A stretch of 64,000 nucleotides of DNA from Rhodobacteraceae bacterium IMCC1335 (GTDB lineage Bacteria; Pseudomonadota; Alphaproteobacteria; Rhodobacterales; Rhodobacteraceae). The position numbers and the translations under genes are program-made. The notes below the pieces were generated by a model. It was not told where the DNA came from. It did not search any database and saw only the letters and a program-made list of their open reading frames with translations. Location of the stretch: the NCBI GenBank assembly GCA_039640495.1, contig CP046864.1, positions 2,294,001 to 2,358,000 on the forward strand. Reading direction: 5' to 3'. Below are positions 40,855 through 49,088 of the stretch, piece by piece (position 1 is the stretch's first letter; the number at the start of each line of letters is the position of its first letter).

Positions 40855-41255
40855 AAATGATATTAGCTCGTACTGGACATAGCAGTTAATCCGGCGCTGC
40901 CCGAGCCATTGTCACCCTAACAGCGTGGTTAATAGTAAGAAAACGGTTTCGCAAGCCCCAAAATGTGCCTTTTTAAAGCAAAATTATTTTTTTCCACCTT
41001 CAACGCCAAATTCCGCTTTCACGACATGGCTGGAAATAAGATTCACACCGTTCATGCCATTTTCATGCAAAACCGTGTAATGATGGCTCGTGTTGAGACT
41101 GAAGCATCAGGCGTATTTAAAGAATTTGAAATCCGAGGTTTTTGCATTCTAGAACCTGGGTACTCTAGACAAACTATTTGTTAGTTTCTATTTTTGCTTT
41201 ACTCACCACTTTACCTTTTTGGACCTAATCAAAGGACCTCAAGTGGAAAACGTTT
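40855..41255. other. Non-coding scar region right of tRNA-Thr
   Basis: No convincing gene. The open frame 40963-41184 (73 codons) has no start signal and runs into the relic at 41168. The only structured item is the short TetR-like 3' end copy on the minus strand. Confidence 0.5.
41168..41220 (-). pseudogene. Short relic of a TetR-like 3' end (copy 1)
   Basis: The minus strand encodes VKVVSKAKIETNK followed by TAG, matching the end LVKVVGEALMETNK of the longer fragment at 42118. The DNA shares AAACTATTTGTTAGTTT exactly. It is thus a diverged second copy of the same gene end, on the other side of the PhzF gene. Confidence 0.5.
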
Positions 41256-42083
41256 ATGAATGTCTTGCGGCTAGCCTCATTTTCAGAAGATGGCATTGGA
41301 GGAAACCCAGCAGGAGTTTGTATCTTAAATGAACTACCAAGCGTTTCAAATATGCAAGCTTGCGCGAAAGAGGTTGGTTTTTCCGAAACAGCATTTGCTT
41401 GCCCTGTTGGCCAAAAATGGAGGGTGCGATATTTTTCTCCTGAGAATGAAGTTCCATTCTGCGGCCATGCAACAATTGCTTTAGGAGTTGCTCTTGCAAT
41501 GAAAAAAGGTGATGGGTTGTTTTCACTACAGCTGAACGATGCTGCCATAACAGTGGAAGGGCATTCTATCGGAGATCAATTCCAAGCAGCTCTGCAATCA
41601 CCACCTACAAAAAATAAAGAGCCGGAGGATAGTGTTCTTCAAAGCGCACTTGATCTATTCGGTTTTTCAAAAGATGATCTTAACCCACAATTACGGCCAC
41701 AACTTATTTTTGCAGGCGCAGATCATTTGGCTATTACACTGGCTAATCGTGATAAATTAGCATCTATGAAATATGATCTGAATAAAGGCAAAACGCTGAT
41801 GCTGCGCGAAGGTTGGACTACAATCATGTTGGCATATTCAGAAACCGTACAGCTATTCCATTCTCGAAATCCATTCGCGTCAGGGGGTGTTTATGAAGAC
41901 CCTGCAACCGGAGCTGCAACTGCCGCATATGCAGGATATTTAAACGATATCAACTGGCCGCATAATCGGAGAGTGGAATTTATACAAGGAGAAGATATGG
42001 GAGCAAAATCAAAGCTTATAGCTGAAGTTTCTACTCAAAAAGGAGCATCAATTAAAATATCTGGGCAAGTAAGAAAGCTCTAG
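41256..42083 (+). CDS. PhzF-family isomerase-like protein
   Basis: 275 residues. PhzF fold marks: F-x-GNPAGV (GGNPAGVCIL), catalytic Glu44 in VGFSETAF, RYFSPENEVPFCGHATIAL, and the second half motif GVYEDPATGAATAAYAGYL. Family members are epimerases/isomerases of diaminopimelate-epimerase fold; the substrate cannot be told. No phenazine genes are nearby. Base composition is AT-richer than the neighbours and it sits between two copies of a TetR 3' end, so transfer is likely. Confidence 0.85.
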   Translation: MNVLRLASFSEDGIGGNPAGVCILNELPSVSNMQACAKEVGFSETAFACPVGQKWRVRYFSPENEVPFCGHATIALGVALAMKKGDGLFSLQLNDAAITVEGHSIGDQFQAALQSPPTKNKEPEDSVLQSALDLFGFSKDDLNPQLRPQLIFAGADHLAITLANRDKLASMKYDLNKGKTLMLREGWTTIMLAYSETVQLFHSRNPFASGGVYEDPATGAATAAYAGYLNDINWPHNRRVEFIQGEDMGAKSKLIAEVSTQKGASIKISGQVRKL

Positions 42084-42117
42084 AATGGTTCTTCTCACTG
42101 CCTTGATGATCTAAGCA

Positions 42118-42317
42118 AACTATTTGTTAGTTTCCATCAATGCCTCACCAACCACTTTAACCAATCGCGCTTGATGTCGCATATGCTCTCGCTGGACTTC
42201 GTTAATCGTTACGAGCTTACCAGACAGCATGCCAAAATAAAGGGTGCCAAGAAGGTCTACCAGCTGCCCCTTGCTCTTCGCTCTGTAAACGGATTTTCCT
42301 TTGTCAAAAAGAACCAA
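42118..42317 (-). pseudogene. TetR-like regulator fragment, C-terminal part (copy 2)
   Basis: Encodes QLVDLLGTLYFGMLSGKLVT, then REHMRHQARLVKVVGEALMETNK (in parts) and a stop. This resembles the C-terminal ligand-domain end of TetR-family regulators. The DNA-binding N-terminus is missing, replaced upstream by sequence that reads as integrase on the other strand, so the gene is broken near 42255. Confidence 0.45.
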
Positions 42318-42556
42318 TTGGCTATAATCAGATTGAAAAACAGTTTAGAAATTGGAGGTCTACGCTGGCTTTAAAGGCAAAACCTTATACCCTTCATGGC
42401 CGAAGAAAACTTGCGATCATTCAGATTGCAGAGAGCGGTGCTTCAGACGCAGAAATCCAAGCTATCACAAACCAATCAATTGAAACGGTTGCCTATTACA
42501 GAAAGATGGCGAACCGCAAAGTGCTTTCGCGAAATGCCTTCAAACGGAAAAACTAA
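42234..42556 (+). pseudogene. Tyrosine integrase relic, frameshifted
   Basis: One frame gives AKKVYQLPLALRSVNGFSFV up to ~42310, then another frame from ~42320 to 42556 gives NQIEKQFRNWRSTLALKAKP, TLHGRRKLAIIQIAESGASD and AEIQAITNQSIETVAYYRKM (contiguous, in parts). The H-G-x-R, the I-T-x-Q/H region and the Y in AYYRK are the catalytic end of a tyrosine recombinase. No N-terminal part remains. It lies 145 bases from the 3' end of tRNA-Leu, the place of an integrase for an element inserted there. Confidence 0.65.
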
Positions 42557-42701
42557 AATTTCAATAACACTGAAGCCTTGGAAAATTATAGGAATGAAAA
42601 CAGAACAAGAACAGAACGAGACATTGTGAGTAGCATTGTGAGTAAACTACTTTTTTCTGTTTATCCCAAAATGAGAAAATCGTGTAAGTCATTGATTTTG
42701 C

Positions 42702-42787
42702 TGGTACCCAAGGCCGGACTCGAACCGGCACGCCCGTTAAGGCGGGGGATTTTGAATCCCCTGCGTCTACCATTCCGCCACTTGGGC
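42702..42787 (-). tRNA. tRNA-Leu(CAA)
   Basis: 86 bases on the minus strand, from GCCCAAGTGGCGGAATGG to the encoded CCA. The anticodon loop is TTCAAAA (anticodon CAA), the variable arm is long as in class II tRNAs, and the T-loop is GGTTCGAGTCC. Confidence 0.93.
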
Positions 42788-43035
42788 CCAATCAGCTTTT
42801 TATGCGAGGGCGTAAAAAACCCCAGGAAACGCAAAACAAGCCCGTCAGGTTTCGTTTTGAAACTCCCCATCTTTAGATGGCGCCTATTTGATCGAACCAA
42901 TTCGAACCGATGGTAGCTGTGAGGCTCGAATCTTGATGCTTCGATATCGAAGTTTCCACCTAGCGTAAACCCAGAAGTTCATTTACCATCGACATCGTGC
43001 GTATATTTCCGGTAATCCATTAGGACAGACACCCA

Positions 43036-43437
43036 ATGCGATTAATTACTGCCCTTCTCACCGCGTTGCTGATTGCACCTTTGTCAGCCTATTTCGCTTA
43101 TGAAAATCACGCGCGGCTCAAGGCGATTTTTGAGCCTGAAAAACAAGATATCATTTCCATGATTAGTTTGAAAAACGCATGTTCAGTTCCAGATACAGCG
43201 TTTCAAGTGAGTGATTTGACCACCGGGCGCACCGTGCCATTCTCAAACGGAAAAGCGCGCCTTATGACCAAACAGGATAACCCAATCCAGCTGCAATTAA
43301 ATTCAAAATATAAGGCAGTTTGGATTGACCTTCCAAGCCAAAAAGCAACTTCGACTATGGTTATGGAATTTGACTGCTCCGACTCGCAACGAATGCAAGA
43401 TACGTTCAAATCCCTAAATGAAAGCCTTGGTGATTAG
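43036..43437 (+). CDS. Small exported protein, unknown
   Basis: 133 residues with an N-terminal signal or anchor (MRLITALLTALLIAPLSAYF). The rest is a soluble domain with two cysteines (NACSVPDTAF and EFDCSDSQRM) that could form a disulfide. No family is recognised. It stands alone between tRNA-Leu and the aldo/keto reductase. Confidence 0.6.
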   Translation: MRLITALLTALLIAPLSAYFAYENHARLKAIFEPEKQDIISMISLKNACSVPDTAFQVSDLTTGRTVPFSNGKARLMTKQDNPIQLQLNSKYKAVWIDLPSQKATSTMVMEFDCSDSQRMQDTFKSLNESLGD

Positions 43438-43661
43438 CGTTTTACCGCGACTGTCTGAGAGCTAGACCTGAAACACGTCATCGCCATGTCAGGAACGTTT
43501 TCCCTTTTGCATTCTAAAAAAGAGCTAAAATATCGCTGAAAAGCGGAACCTCGCGGCGCAAAACGCTTCCCTATGCCCTTGCTCTAACGTTTTTATAATA
43601 CCAAACTAGGCGCAGATTAAGTGCAGAGAATAAGCTCTAATTAAACGAGGTTCGGGCAAAT

Positions 43662-44666
43662 ATGAAATTAAGAAAACTTGGCAAGTTTGGCCCTGATATC
43701 TCGCCAATAGGGATCGGTGCGATGTCATTCAGTAATTTTTATGGCACCACCACGGAAACCCAGTCGCATCGCATTCTTTACGCCGCGCTCGAGCAAGGTA
43801 TTAGCCATATCGATACCGCGAATGTCTATGGAATGGGGGTATCGGAAGCAGCAATTGGAAACTTCTTGACACAAAACAAAGCGTCGGCAGCGGGCAAGTT
43901 CACACTTGCCACAAAAGCGGGCATTCGCCGCGATTCCGAAACGGGCAATAATTTTTTTGACAACAGCGCAAAGCATTTGACAGAAGAATTAGATAAAAGC
44001 TTACAGCGGCTGAAGGTCGAAACAATCGACCTATTCTACGTTCATCGGCGCGATGCAAATCGCCCAATAGAAGAGGTGACGCAAACACTGGCCGGCTTCA
44101 TTAAAGCTGGAAAAATTCGATCTTTTGGATTTTCAGAAATCGCGCCCAGTTCTTTGAAAAAAGCGTCAGAAATTCATCATGTTGCTGCGGTTCAATCTGA
44201 ATATTCCTTATCAGTTCGCAGCCCCGAACTTGGGTTGGTTCAAGCCACCAAACACTTGGGAACGGCGCTTATTGCCTTTTCTCCTTTGGGGCGATCCTTG
44301 TTAACCGACCGCCCTCACACAACGCAGAAGATCGCAAAAATGGGGTTTTTGAAAAGCAATCCGCGCTTTATTGAGCCAAATTTAAGTGCGAATATTGAAG
44401 CAACCGCAAAGTTTCGCGCATTGGCTGCAGAGATGGGCACATCGGCGGCGGCCCTATCAATTGCTTGGTTGCTGCATCAAAGCGAGCATATTATTGCCAT
44501 CCCTGGCACGCGCTCTGTGCCGCATTTCTTGGAACATTGCGCGGGCGCACGTCTTAACTTGTCAAAAGAGGATATTGCACAAATCGAAAGCATATTGCCT
44601 GTGGGCTGGGCCCATGGCGATCGATATTCCCAGCAGCAATGGATTGGCCCCGAGCGGTATTGCTGA
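43662..44666 (+). CDS. Aldo/keto reductase
   Basis: 334 residues, a full-length NADPH-dependent aldo/keto reductase. Marks: IGIGAMSFSNFYG, GISHIDTANVYGMGVSEAAIG (catalytic Asp and Tyr), FTLATKAG (Lys), DLFYVHRRD (His) and the cofactor end IIAIPGTRSVPHFLEH. Likely reduces small aldehydes or ketones. It is followed closely by the cupin gene, so they may share an mRNA. Substrate unknown. Confidence 0.88.
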   Translation: MKLRKLGKFGPDISPIGIGAMSFSNFYGTTTETQSHRILYAALEQGISHIDTANVYGMGVSEAAIGNFLTQNKASAAGKFTLATKAGIRRDSETGNNFFDNSAKHLTEELDKSLQRLKVETIDLFYVHRRDANRPIEEVTQTLAGFIKAGKIRSFGFSEIAPSSLKKASEIHHVAAVQSEYSLSVRSPELGLVQATKHLGTALIAFSPLGRSLLTDRPHTTQKIAKMGFLKSNPRFIEPNLSANIEATAKFRALAAEMGTSAAALSIAWLLHQSEHIIAIPGTRSVPHFLEHCAGARLNLSKEDIAQIESILPVGWAHGDRYSQQQWIGPERYC

Positions 44667-44721
44667 TAGCTTGATCAGACATGCGCCGCCGTGCGTAGAT
44701 GAAACTTGGGAAGATTGTCAT

Positions 44722-45180
44722 ATGAAAACTTATAGTGCGGAAACTCGTCCTAGCAAAAAAGCCTCATCCAATTGGTTTTCAGGAACCGTCTGGCAAGACC
44801 CTATCATCGAAGCCCCGGCCCCGGCCCGGGTGCATGCGCTCAAGGTTGCGTTTGAACCCGGCGCGCGAACGGCCTGGCACACGCATCCTTTGGGGCAAAC
44901 GCTCCATGTCCTTTCAGGTGTTGGGTTGGTTCAACTGCGTGGCCAAGCCGCGCAACAAATAACGGCCGGCGATACGGTTTGGATAGACCCGGGCGAAGAG
45001 CATTGGCACGGCGCGATGCCTACGCATGCGATGACCCATATTGCCATTCAAGAACGCTTGGATGGAACAATGGCAGATTGGCTGAATAAACTTACAGATG
45101 AAGAATACGAGCAAAGCGTTGCCACGCTGCAGGCGACAAGTCACGCGCGCAGCCAGCACCAAAGCCACACAGCGAATTAA
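44722..45180 (+). CDS. Cupin-domain protein (carboxymuconolactone/mandelonitrile-lyase-like type)
   Basis: The ATG at 44722 (GGGAAG upstream) gives 152 residues. Cupin motif 1 is seen as VAFEPGARTAWHTHPLGQTL and motif 2 as DTVWIDPGEEHWHGA; together these give the His/Glu metal site. Layout resembles (R)-mandelonitrile-lyase-like cupins, many of which have unknown substrates. The longer frame from 44386 would overlap the reductase and is rejected. Confidence 0.8.
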   Translation: MKTYSAETRPSKKASSNWFSGTVWQDPIIEAPAPARVHALKVAFEPGARTAWHTHPLGQTLHVLSGVGLVQLRGQAAQQITAGDTVWIDPGEEHWHGAMPTHAMTHIAIQERLDGTMADWLNKLTDEEYEQSVATLQATSHARSQHQSHTAN

Positions 45181-45248
45181 CTAAAGTGCACTTACAGTCC
45201 ATCCTTAACCGATCGGCGAACAGCGCTCGATAGCTGCCTTGATCGCGC

Positions 45249-45545
45249 TTAAGCAAAGCCTTCTACGACAGTAACCGTGGCCTCAGAGGCTTGCAACCGA
45301 ATAGCCTTCACCGGTTGATACGCCTCACTGCTTAAAAAAGCCAAGGCTGCATCTCGATTGGGAAAGCGTATCACGACCAAACGCGATGGCGACCATAGAT
45401 CGGCCTGCGCCACGTCAAGACGCCCTCCTCTTACGATATATTCACCGCCAAATTCTTCGACGATTGGTTTTGCGAGCCGTTTATAGGCTTCATATTTCTC
45501 TGGATCATGGATTTTTGTGTCAGCGATCAAATAAGCCTGTGACAT
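45249..45545 (-). CDS. DUF1330 family protein
   Basis: 98 residues, the normal size for DUF1330. Typical pattern: AYLIADTKIHDPEKYEAYKR, then EEFGGEYIVRGG and VVIRFPNRDAALAFLSSEAY. A dimeric alpha/beta-barrel protein of ferredoxin-like fold; no catalytic role is established. Confidence 0.85.
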   Translation of the reverse strand: MSQAYLIADTKIHDPEKYEAYKRLAKPIVEEFGGEYIVRGGRLDVAQADLWSPSRLVVIRFPNRDAALAFLSSEAYQPVKAIRLQASEATVTVVEGFA

Positions 45546-45629
45546 ATCAGTGACCCCTTATGCTTGAGCGCGTTCATATATACGCATCGCGACCTGGCTT
45601 TCCATCATAAAATAAGAGGTGATGCCGCT

Positions 45630-45863
45630 TTATTTATAACCGCATAGCTTGTTTTGCGCCAGAATAGACTCATAACTTAAATCTGATCCGCGATAAGTTA
45701 ACGGGCAGTTTTGACATGTATCAATCATCAAAGACTTTAAGGGGTTGCTCGGGCTTGTTGACAAGTTGGAAATTTCTTTATTTTCTTGCATCTGCGACAA
45801 GCACCCGCTTAAAACTTTAAAAATGCATATTATACAAAGCATAATATATGATGATCTAGGCAA
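45630..45863 (-). CDS. Small putative lipoprotein
   Basis: Up to 77 residues; a start at 45842 (MLCIICIFKVLSGC) gives a short signal with lipobox LSGC. The mature part has three more cysteines (DTCQNCPLTY, KLCGYK). No family is recognised. Small, AT-rich, no strong ribosome-binding site; moderate chance of being spurious. Confidence 0.4.
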   Translation of the reverse strand: MPRSSYIMLCIICIFKVLSGCLSQMQENKEISNLSTSPSNPLKSLMIDTCQNCPLTYRGSDLSYESILAQNKLCGYK

Positions 45864-46007
45864 GATAGAACAACCTTCTCCTTTGAAGCAGTAGATCGCT
45901 TACTTTTAATTAGTATCAATATGATATATAAATGAAAAATAAAAATGACAATCCTATTTATTAAAATTTAAAAACAAACTTTCTGCCTTACGGCATGGCG
46001 CTAGCCC

Positions 46008-46574
46008 TTGGTGATTACTCAGAAAGTTAAAACAGCGCGTAAAATAAAAAGTAGCAGGACTGATCCAAAAGCCTTATCCCAATATATATCAAGCAACCGA
46101 CAGGAGCGTGAACAAGTTATGCTGGTTCCTATTATAGAATTGGCAAGCAGCGAAACACAAACTCCAGCTCATATTGCCGCTTTGGCTCTGGGCCATATCA
46201 GCGGATGCGCGGTTCAGTTTTCTCAACCCGAAAATAGTTGGGGATTTGCGCGTTTTGCAAAAAGCCAACGTAAATATTTTTTTATTGAACTGCCCCAGCG
46301 CAGTGATCGCAGCAAATTTCTTCCGCTATTAAAATCCGCAGAGCAGGAAGATCAATTTTTCACGCTGGATGCAAACCACACCTATATTAGCTTTCGCCTT
46401 TATGAAAACCTGAATGCGGTTGAGTTTTATGGCTGGCATCGCCCAGCGGCCAAACAGCGCCTGGCTTCAGCCGTAGAGAGCGCTTTAAAACCGCATCTTG
46501 CCAAGCATGAGCTGAATAAAATGGCAGTTTTAGTTGGGGTGCTAAAAAGCTTGGCCAAAGCCGCTAAACCCTAA
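46008..46574 (+). CDS. Conserved-looking protein, unknown
   Basis: 188 residues from a GTG at 46008; an internal ATG at 46119 after AGGAGCG is an alternative start (151 residues). Body: LVPIIELASSETQTPAHIAA, YFFIELPQRSDRSKFLPLL and YISFRLYENLNAVEFYGWHR, an alpha/beta protein with a basic C-terminus. I do not recognise the family. A poly-G hairpin terminator follows. Confidence 0.6.
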   Translation: MVITQKVKTARKIKSSRTDPKALSQYISSNRQEREQVMLVPIIELASSETQTPAHIAALALGHISGCAVQFSQPENSWGFARFAKSQRKYFFIELPQRSDRSKFLPLLKSAEQEDQFFTLDANHTYISFRLYENLNAVEFYGWHRPAAKQRLASAVESALKPHLAKHELNKMAVLVGVLKSLAKAAKP

Positions 46575-46575
46575 A

Positions 46576-46610
46576 GCCACCCCCGCCTTCAGGGGGGGGG
46601 GCGGCGTTTT
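46576..46610 (+). terminator. Hairpin terminator with poly-G tract
   Basis: CCCCCGCC, loop TTCA, then ten G (46592-46601) and CGGCGTTTT. It can form a stable stem and ends in a T-run, just after the stop at 46574. The G10 tract is prone to slippage. Confidence 0.6.
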
Positions 46611-46682
46611 AAGCTAGAGCCTCGCCACGCAACTTGACCAATCTGTAAGAACGTGCTGAATGCGATCAGAAATAATAGGTCA

Positions 46683-47267
46683 ATGCAGATGCTAAGGACA
46701 CTTTACAATTGGACGATGGGTTTAGCAAAACATCCAAAAGCCGTTTTGGTTTTGGCGTTTATCGCCTTTATCGAAAGCTCGATTTTTCCAATCCCTCCCG
46801 ATGTCATGTTGATCCCGATGATTATTGCTACGCCCAAGCGGGCATTCTTTTTAGCCGCGGTCACGATGGTAAGCTCTGTGCTCGGAGGTTTGTTCGGATA
46901 TATGCTTGGCGCGTTTGCATTTGAACAAATTGCCCAGCCAATCTTGTTGTCTATGGGCAAGGCCGACGCAATCGCCGCCTATGCCGAGCGTTTCAATGAT
47001 ACGGGATTTTGGGCCGTTTTGGGCGCCGGTGTCACGCCATTTCCGTTCAAAGTGATTACAATCATGTCAGGCGCGAGCGCAATGCCCTTGGGCCTTTTTA
47101 TAAGCACGGCAATTCTGGCTAGGACTCTTCGTTTTTTTACGGTTGCGCTTTTGTTGCGAGTATATGGAGAGCCCATCCGCAATTTCATTGAACGGTATTT
47201 GGGCTGGACATTTCTGGCGTTTCTATGCCTTTTGGCGTTAGGATTTTGGGGAACAAAATGGATGTAA
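46683..47267 (+). CDS. YqaA-type DedA/SNARE-associated membrane protein
   Basis: The ATG at 46683 gives 194 residues. Marks of the YqaA/DedA family: FIESSIFPIPPDVMLIPMII with the proline pair, VSSVLGGLFGYMLG, and the late ARTLRFFTVALLLRVYG stretch that includes the conserved arginine. Four to five membrane helices. DedA proteins act in lipid scrambling and membrane homeostasis. The end overlaps the dsbB ATG by ten bases. Confidence 0.8.
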   Translation: MQMLRTLYNWTMGLAKHPKAVLVLAFIAFIESSIFPIPPDVMLIPMIIATPKRAFFLAAVTMVSSVLGGLFGYMLGAFAFEQIAQPILLSMGKADAIAAYAERFNDTGFWAVLGAGVTPFPFKVITIMSGASAMPLGLFISTAILARTLRFFTVALLLRVYGEPIRNFIERYLGWTFLAFLCLLALGFWGTKWM

Positions 47268-47755
47268 CCGCGAGCCGCTTGGCGCTTTTGGCCGGCACCG
47301 GATCATTGGTCATTTTACTGGCCGCCTTTGGGTTTCAATATATTGGCGAGCTTGCCCCCTGCAAGTTGTGCCTTTGGCAAAGATATCCGCATGGTCTGGC
47401 AATCGTTTTGGCCGTGCTCTTTGCGCGAGTGAAACACCGCTTACTGCTTTGGCTTGGCGGCGTTGCATCGCTAAGCACGGCAGCAATTGCTGCCTATCAT
47501 AGCGGTATTGAACAAAAATGGTGGCAGGGACCAGATACCTGCACCTCCGGCTCTATTGACGGGCTCAGCACGGAACAGCTTATGGCGCAAATTATGGCCG
47601 CGCCAATCATCCGTTGCGATGAAATTGCCTGGAGCTTTTTGAGCCTATCAATGGCCAGCTGGAACCTAATTGCATCGCTGCTTCTTGCCGCTCTTTGGTT
47701 TTATGCATGGCGGATTTGGCCCAGACAAGACATTTCAGCTTCGATATACTCATAA
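47258..47755 (+). CDS. dsbB: Disulfide bond formation protein B
   Basis: 165 residues, four membrane helices. Two cysteine pairs fit DsbB: C35-K-L-C38 in ELAPCKLCLWQRYPH and C95/C120 in the second loop (GPDTCTSGS and IIRCDEIAW). It reoxidises DsbA and passes electrons to quinone. Start chosen at 47258, inside the end of the yqaA-like gene, so the two are coupled. It converges with the dctD-like gene, overlapping its stop by six bases. Confidence 0.88.
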   Translation: MDVTASRLALLAGTGSLVILLAAFGFQYIGELAPCKLCLWQRYPHGLAIVLAVLFARVKHRLLLWLGGVASLSTAAIAAYHSGIEQKWWQGPDTCTSGSIDGLSTEQLMAQIMAAPIIRCDEIAWSFLSLSMASWNLIASLLLAALWFYAWRIWPRQDISASIYS

Positions 47756-49072
47756 GTAACTGCTGCGTTGCAGCTTGTATTTCGCCATTTTTTCATTCAA
47801 CGTGCGCCGCGGCAGGCTAAGCTCTTCCATCACTTTTGACACCGAGCCTCGATGCCGCCGCATCGTGTTGTCGATCAGCATTTTTTCAAACGCCTCAACA
47901 TATTCTTTCAGCGGCTTTCCCTCAGTGGTTACCACGCTCGAGGCATCCTCATTTTCATCCAGCAAAAGCGCCGAAATATTCCCCTCGCCAGAGCGCCATT
48001 GCAAAACCGCCTGCTCTGCAACATTGATCAATTGACGAACATTTCCTGGCCAGGGCGCCTGTAAAATCTGCGCCGCTTCCTGAGGCTTCAAACCGCGAAT
48101 TTCGCTGCCATACTCATCGGCGAAATCACAACAAAATTGGTTAAACATCAACAAGATGTCATCTCCGCGCTGGCGCAGGGGCGGCAAGGTCATTTGCAGC
48201 GCATCAAATCTGTAAAACAGGTCTTTGCGCAAACAATCCCGAAGGCTCTGCCCGACGGCTTGAAGATTGCTAATCGCGATAATCTTAACGTCAGCTGGAT
48301 CACCTTGTTTGTTAAGAAAGTTCAACAATTGGGATTGTGCCACCGCGCCCAAAACGTGAAAGTCTTCCAAAATCAAGCTGCCTCCCCGCGCCAATTCGAC
48401 CGCTGGCAAAAAATCATCCTCGGGCAAGATCGGCCCAAAAAGGCGCCGCGCAAGGCTGGCCTCATCAAAAGCGCTGCAGGACATCAAGATGCAGGCTTTG
48501 CCCGCCCTGTTGCCGACCGCGTGCAATGCATGCGCGACGAGCGTTTTACCCGTTCCCGTTTCGCCCGAAATCAAAACAGGCCCATCCGACAGACCGAAAT
48601 CCAAAATATCTTCGCGCAGCTTGTTCATCGGTTTTGATTTGCCAATGAGTTTTTTTGATAATTGCGCGGTATCCGAAAGCTCGCGGCGCAATTGACGATT
48701 GTCGAGGGTCACGCGACGGCTTGCACTGGCTTTTTTCGCCAATGCGCTCAACCTCTGAGGGTCAAACGGTTTTTCTAAAAAATCAAACGCCCCCAACCGC
48801 ATGGCCTCAACCGCCATCGGAACATCGCCATGCCCGGTGATCATAATCACCGGCAGACTGCTATCTTGAGCCAGCAATTTTTTTAAAAATTGCATCCCAT
48901 CAATCTCTGGCATTTTTAGGTCTGTGATTACGATACCGGGGTAATTGGCATCAATCTGCTTTAATGCATCGCGCGCGCTTGCATAGGTTTGCGCATCATA
49001 TCCCGCCAAAGCCAGCCATTGCCCGATCGACTCGCGCATATCAACTTCGTCATCCACGATCGCGATTTTCAT
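47750..49072 (-). CDS. DctD-like response regulator lacking GAFTGA
   Basis: 440 residues from ATG 49072 (ATG 49084 also possible). Receiver domain with D51 in IVITDLKMPEIDG, AAA domain with Walker A GETGTGKT (170-177), and a Fis-type helix-turn-helix at the end (RGSVSKVMEELSLPRRTLNE). In the place of GAFTGA (~215) it reads GPILPEDDFLP, and the Walker B region is LILEDFHVL in place of LFLDEIG. So the sigma-54 contact loop is missing, though the order is that of DctD. It is paired with the sensor at 49089. It probably controls dicarboxylate uptake, perhaps with the main sigma factor. Confidence 0.8.
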   Translation of the reverse strand: MKIAIVDDEVDMRESIGQWLALAGYDAQTYASARDALKQIDANYPGIVITDLKMPEIDGMQFLKKLLAQDSSLPVIMITGHGDVPMAVEAMRLGAFDFLEKPFDPQRLSALAKKASASRRVTLDNRQLRRELSDTAQLSKKLIGKSKPMNKLREDILDFGLSDGPVLISGETGTGKTLVAHALHAVGNRAGKACILMSCSAFDEASLARRLFGPILPEDDFLPAVELARGGSLILEDFHVLGAVAQSQLLNFLNKQGDPADVKIIAISNLQAVGQSLRDCLRKDLFYRFDALQMTLPPLRQRGDDILLMFNQFCCDFADEYGSEIRGLKPQEAAQILQAPWPGNVRQLINVAEQAVLQWRSGEGNISALLLDENEDASSVVTTEGKPLKEYVEAFEKMLIDNTMRRHRGSVSKVMEELSLPRRTLNEKMAKYKLQRSSYL

Positions 49073-49088
49073 TGCCTGTCCCATATTC

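Noticed and set aside
40963..41184. Plus-strand frame of 73 codons right of tRNA-Thr
   Set aside because: No ribosome-binding site, no domain, and it runs through the TetR-like relic on the other strand.
44386..44721. N-terminal extension of the cupin gene
   Set aside because: It overlaps the aldo/keto reductase in another frame and has no cupin-like sequence; the ATG at 44722 has a ribosome-binding site.
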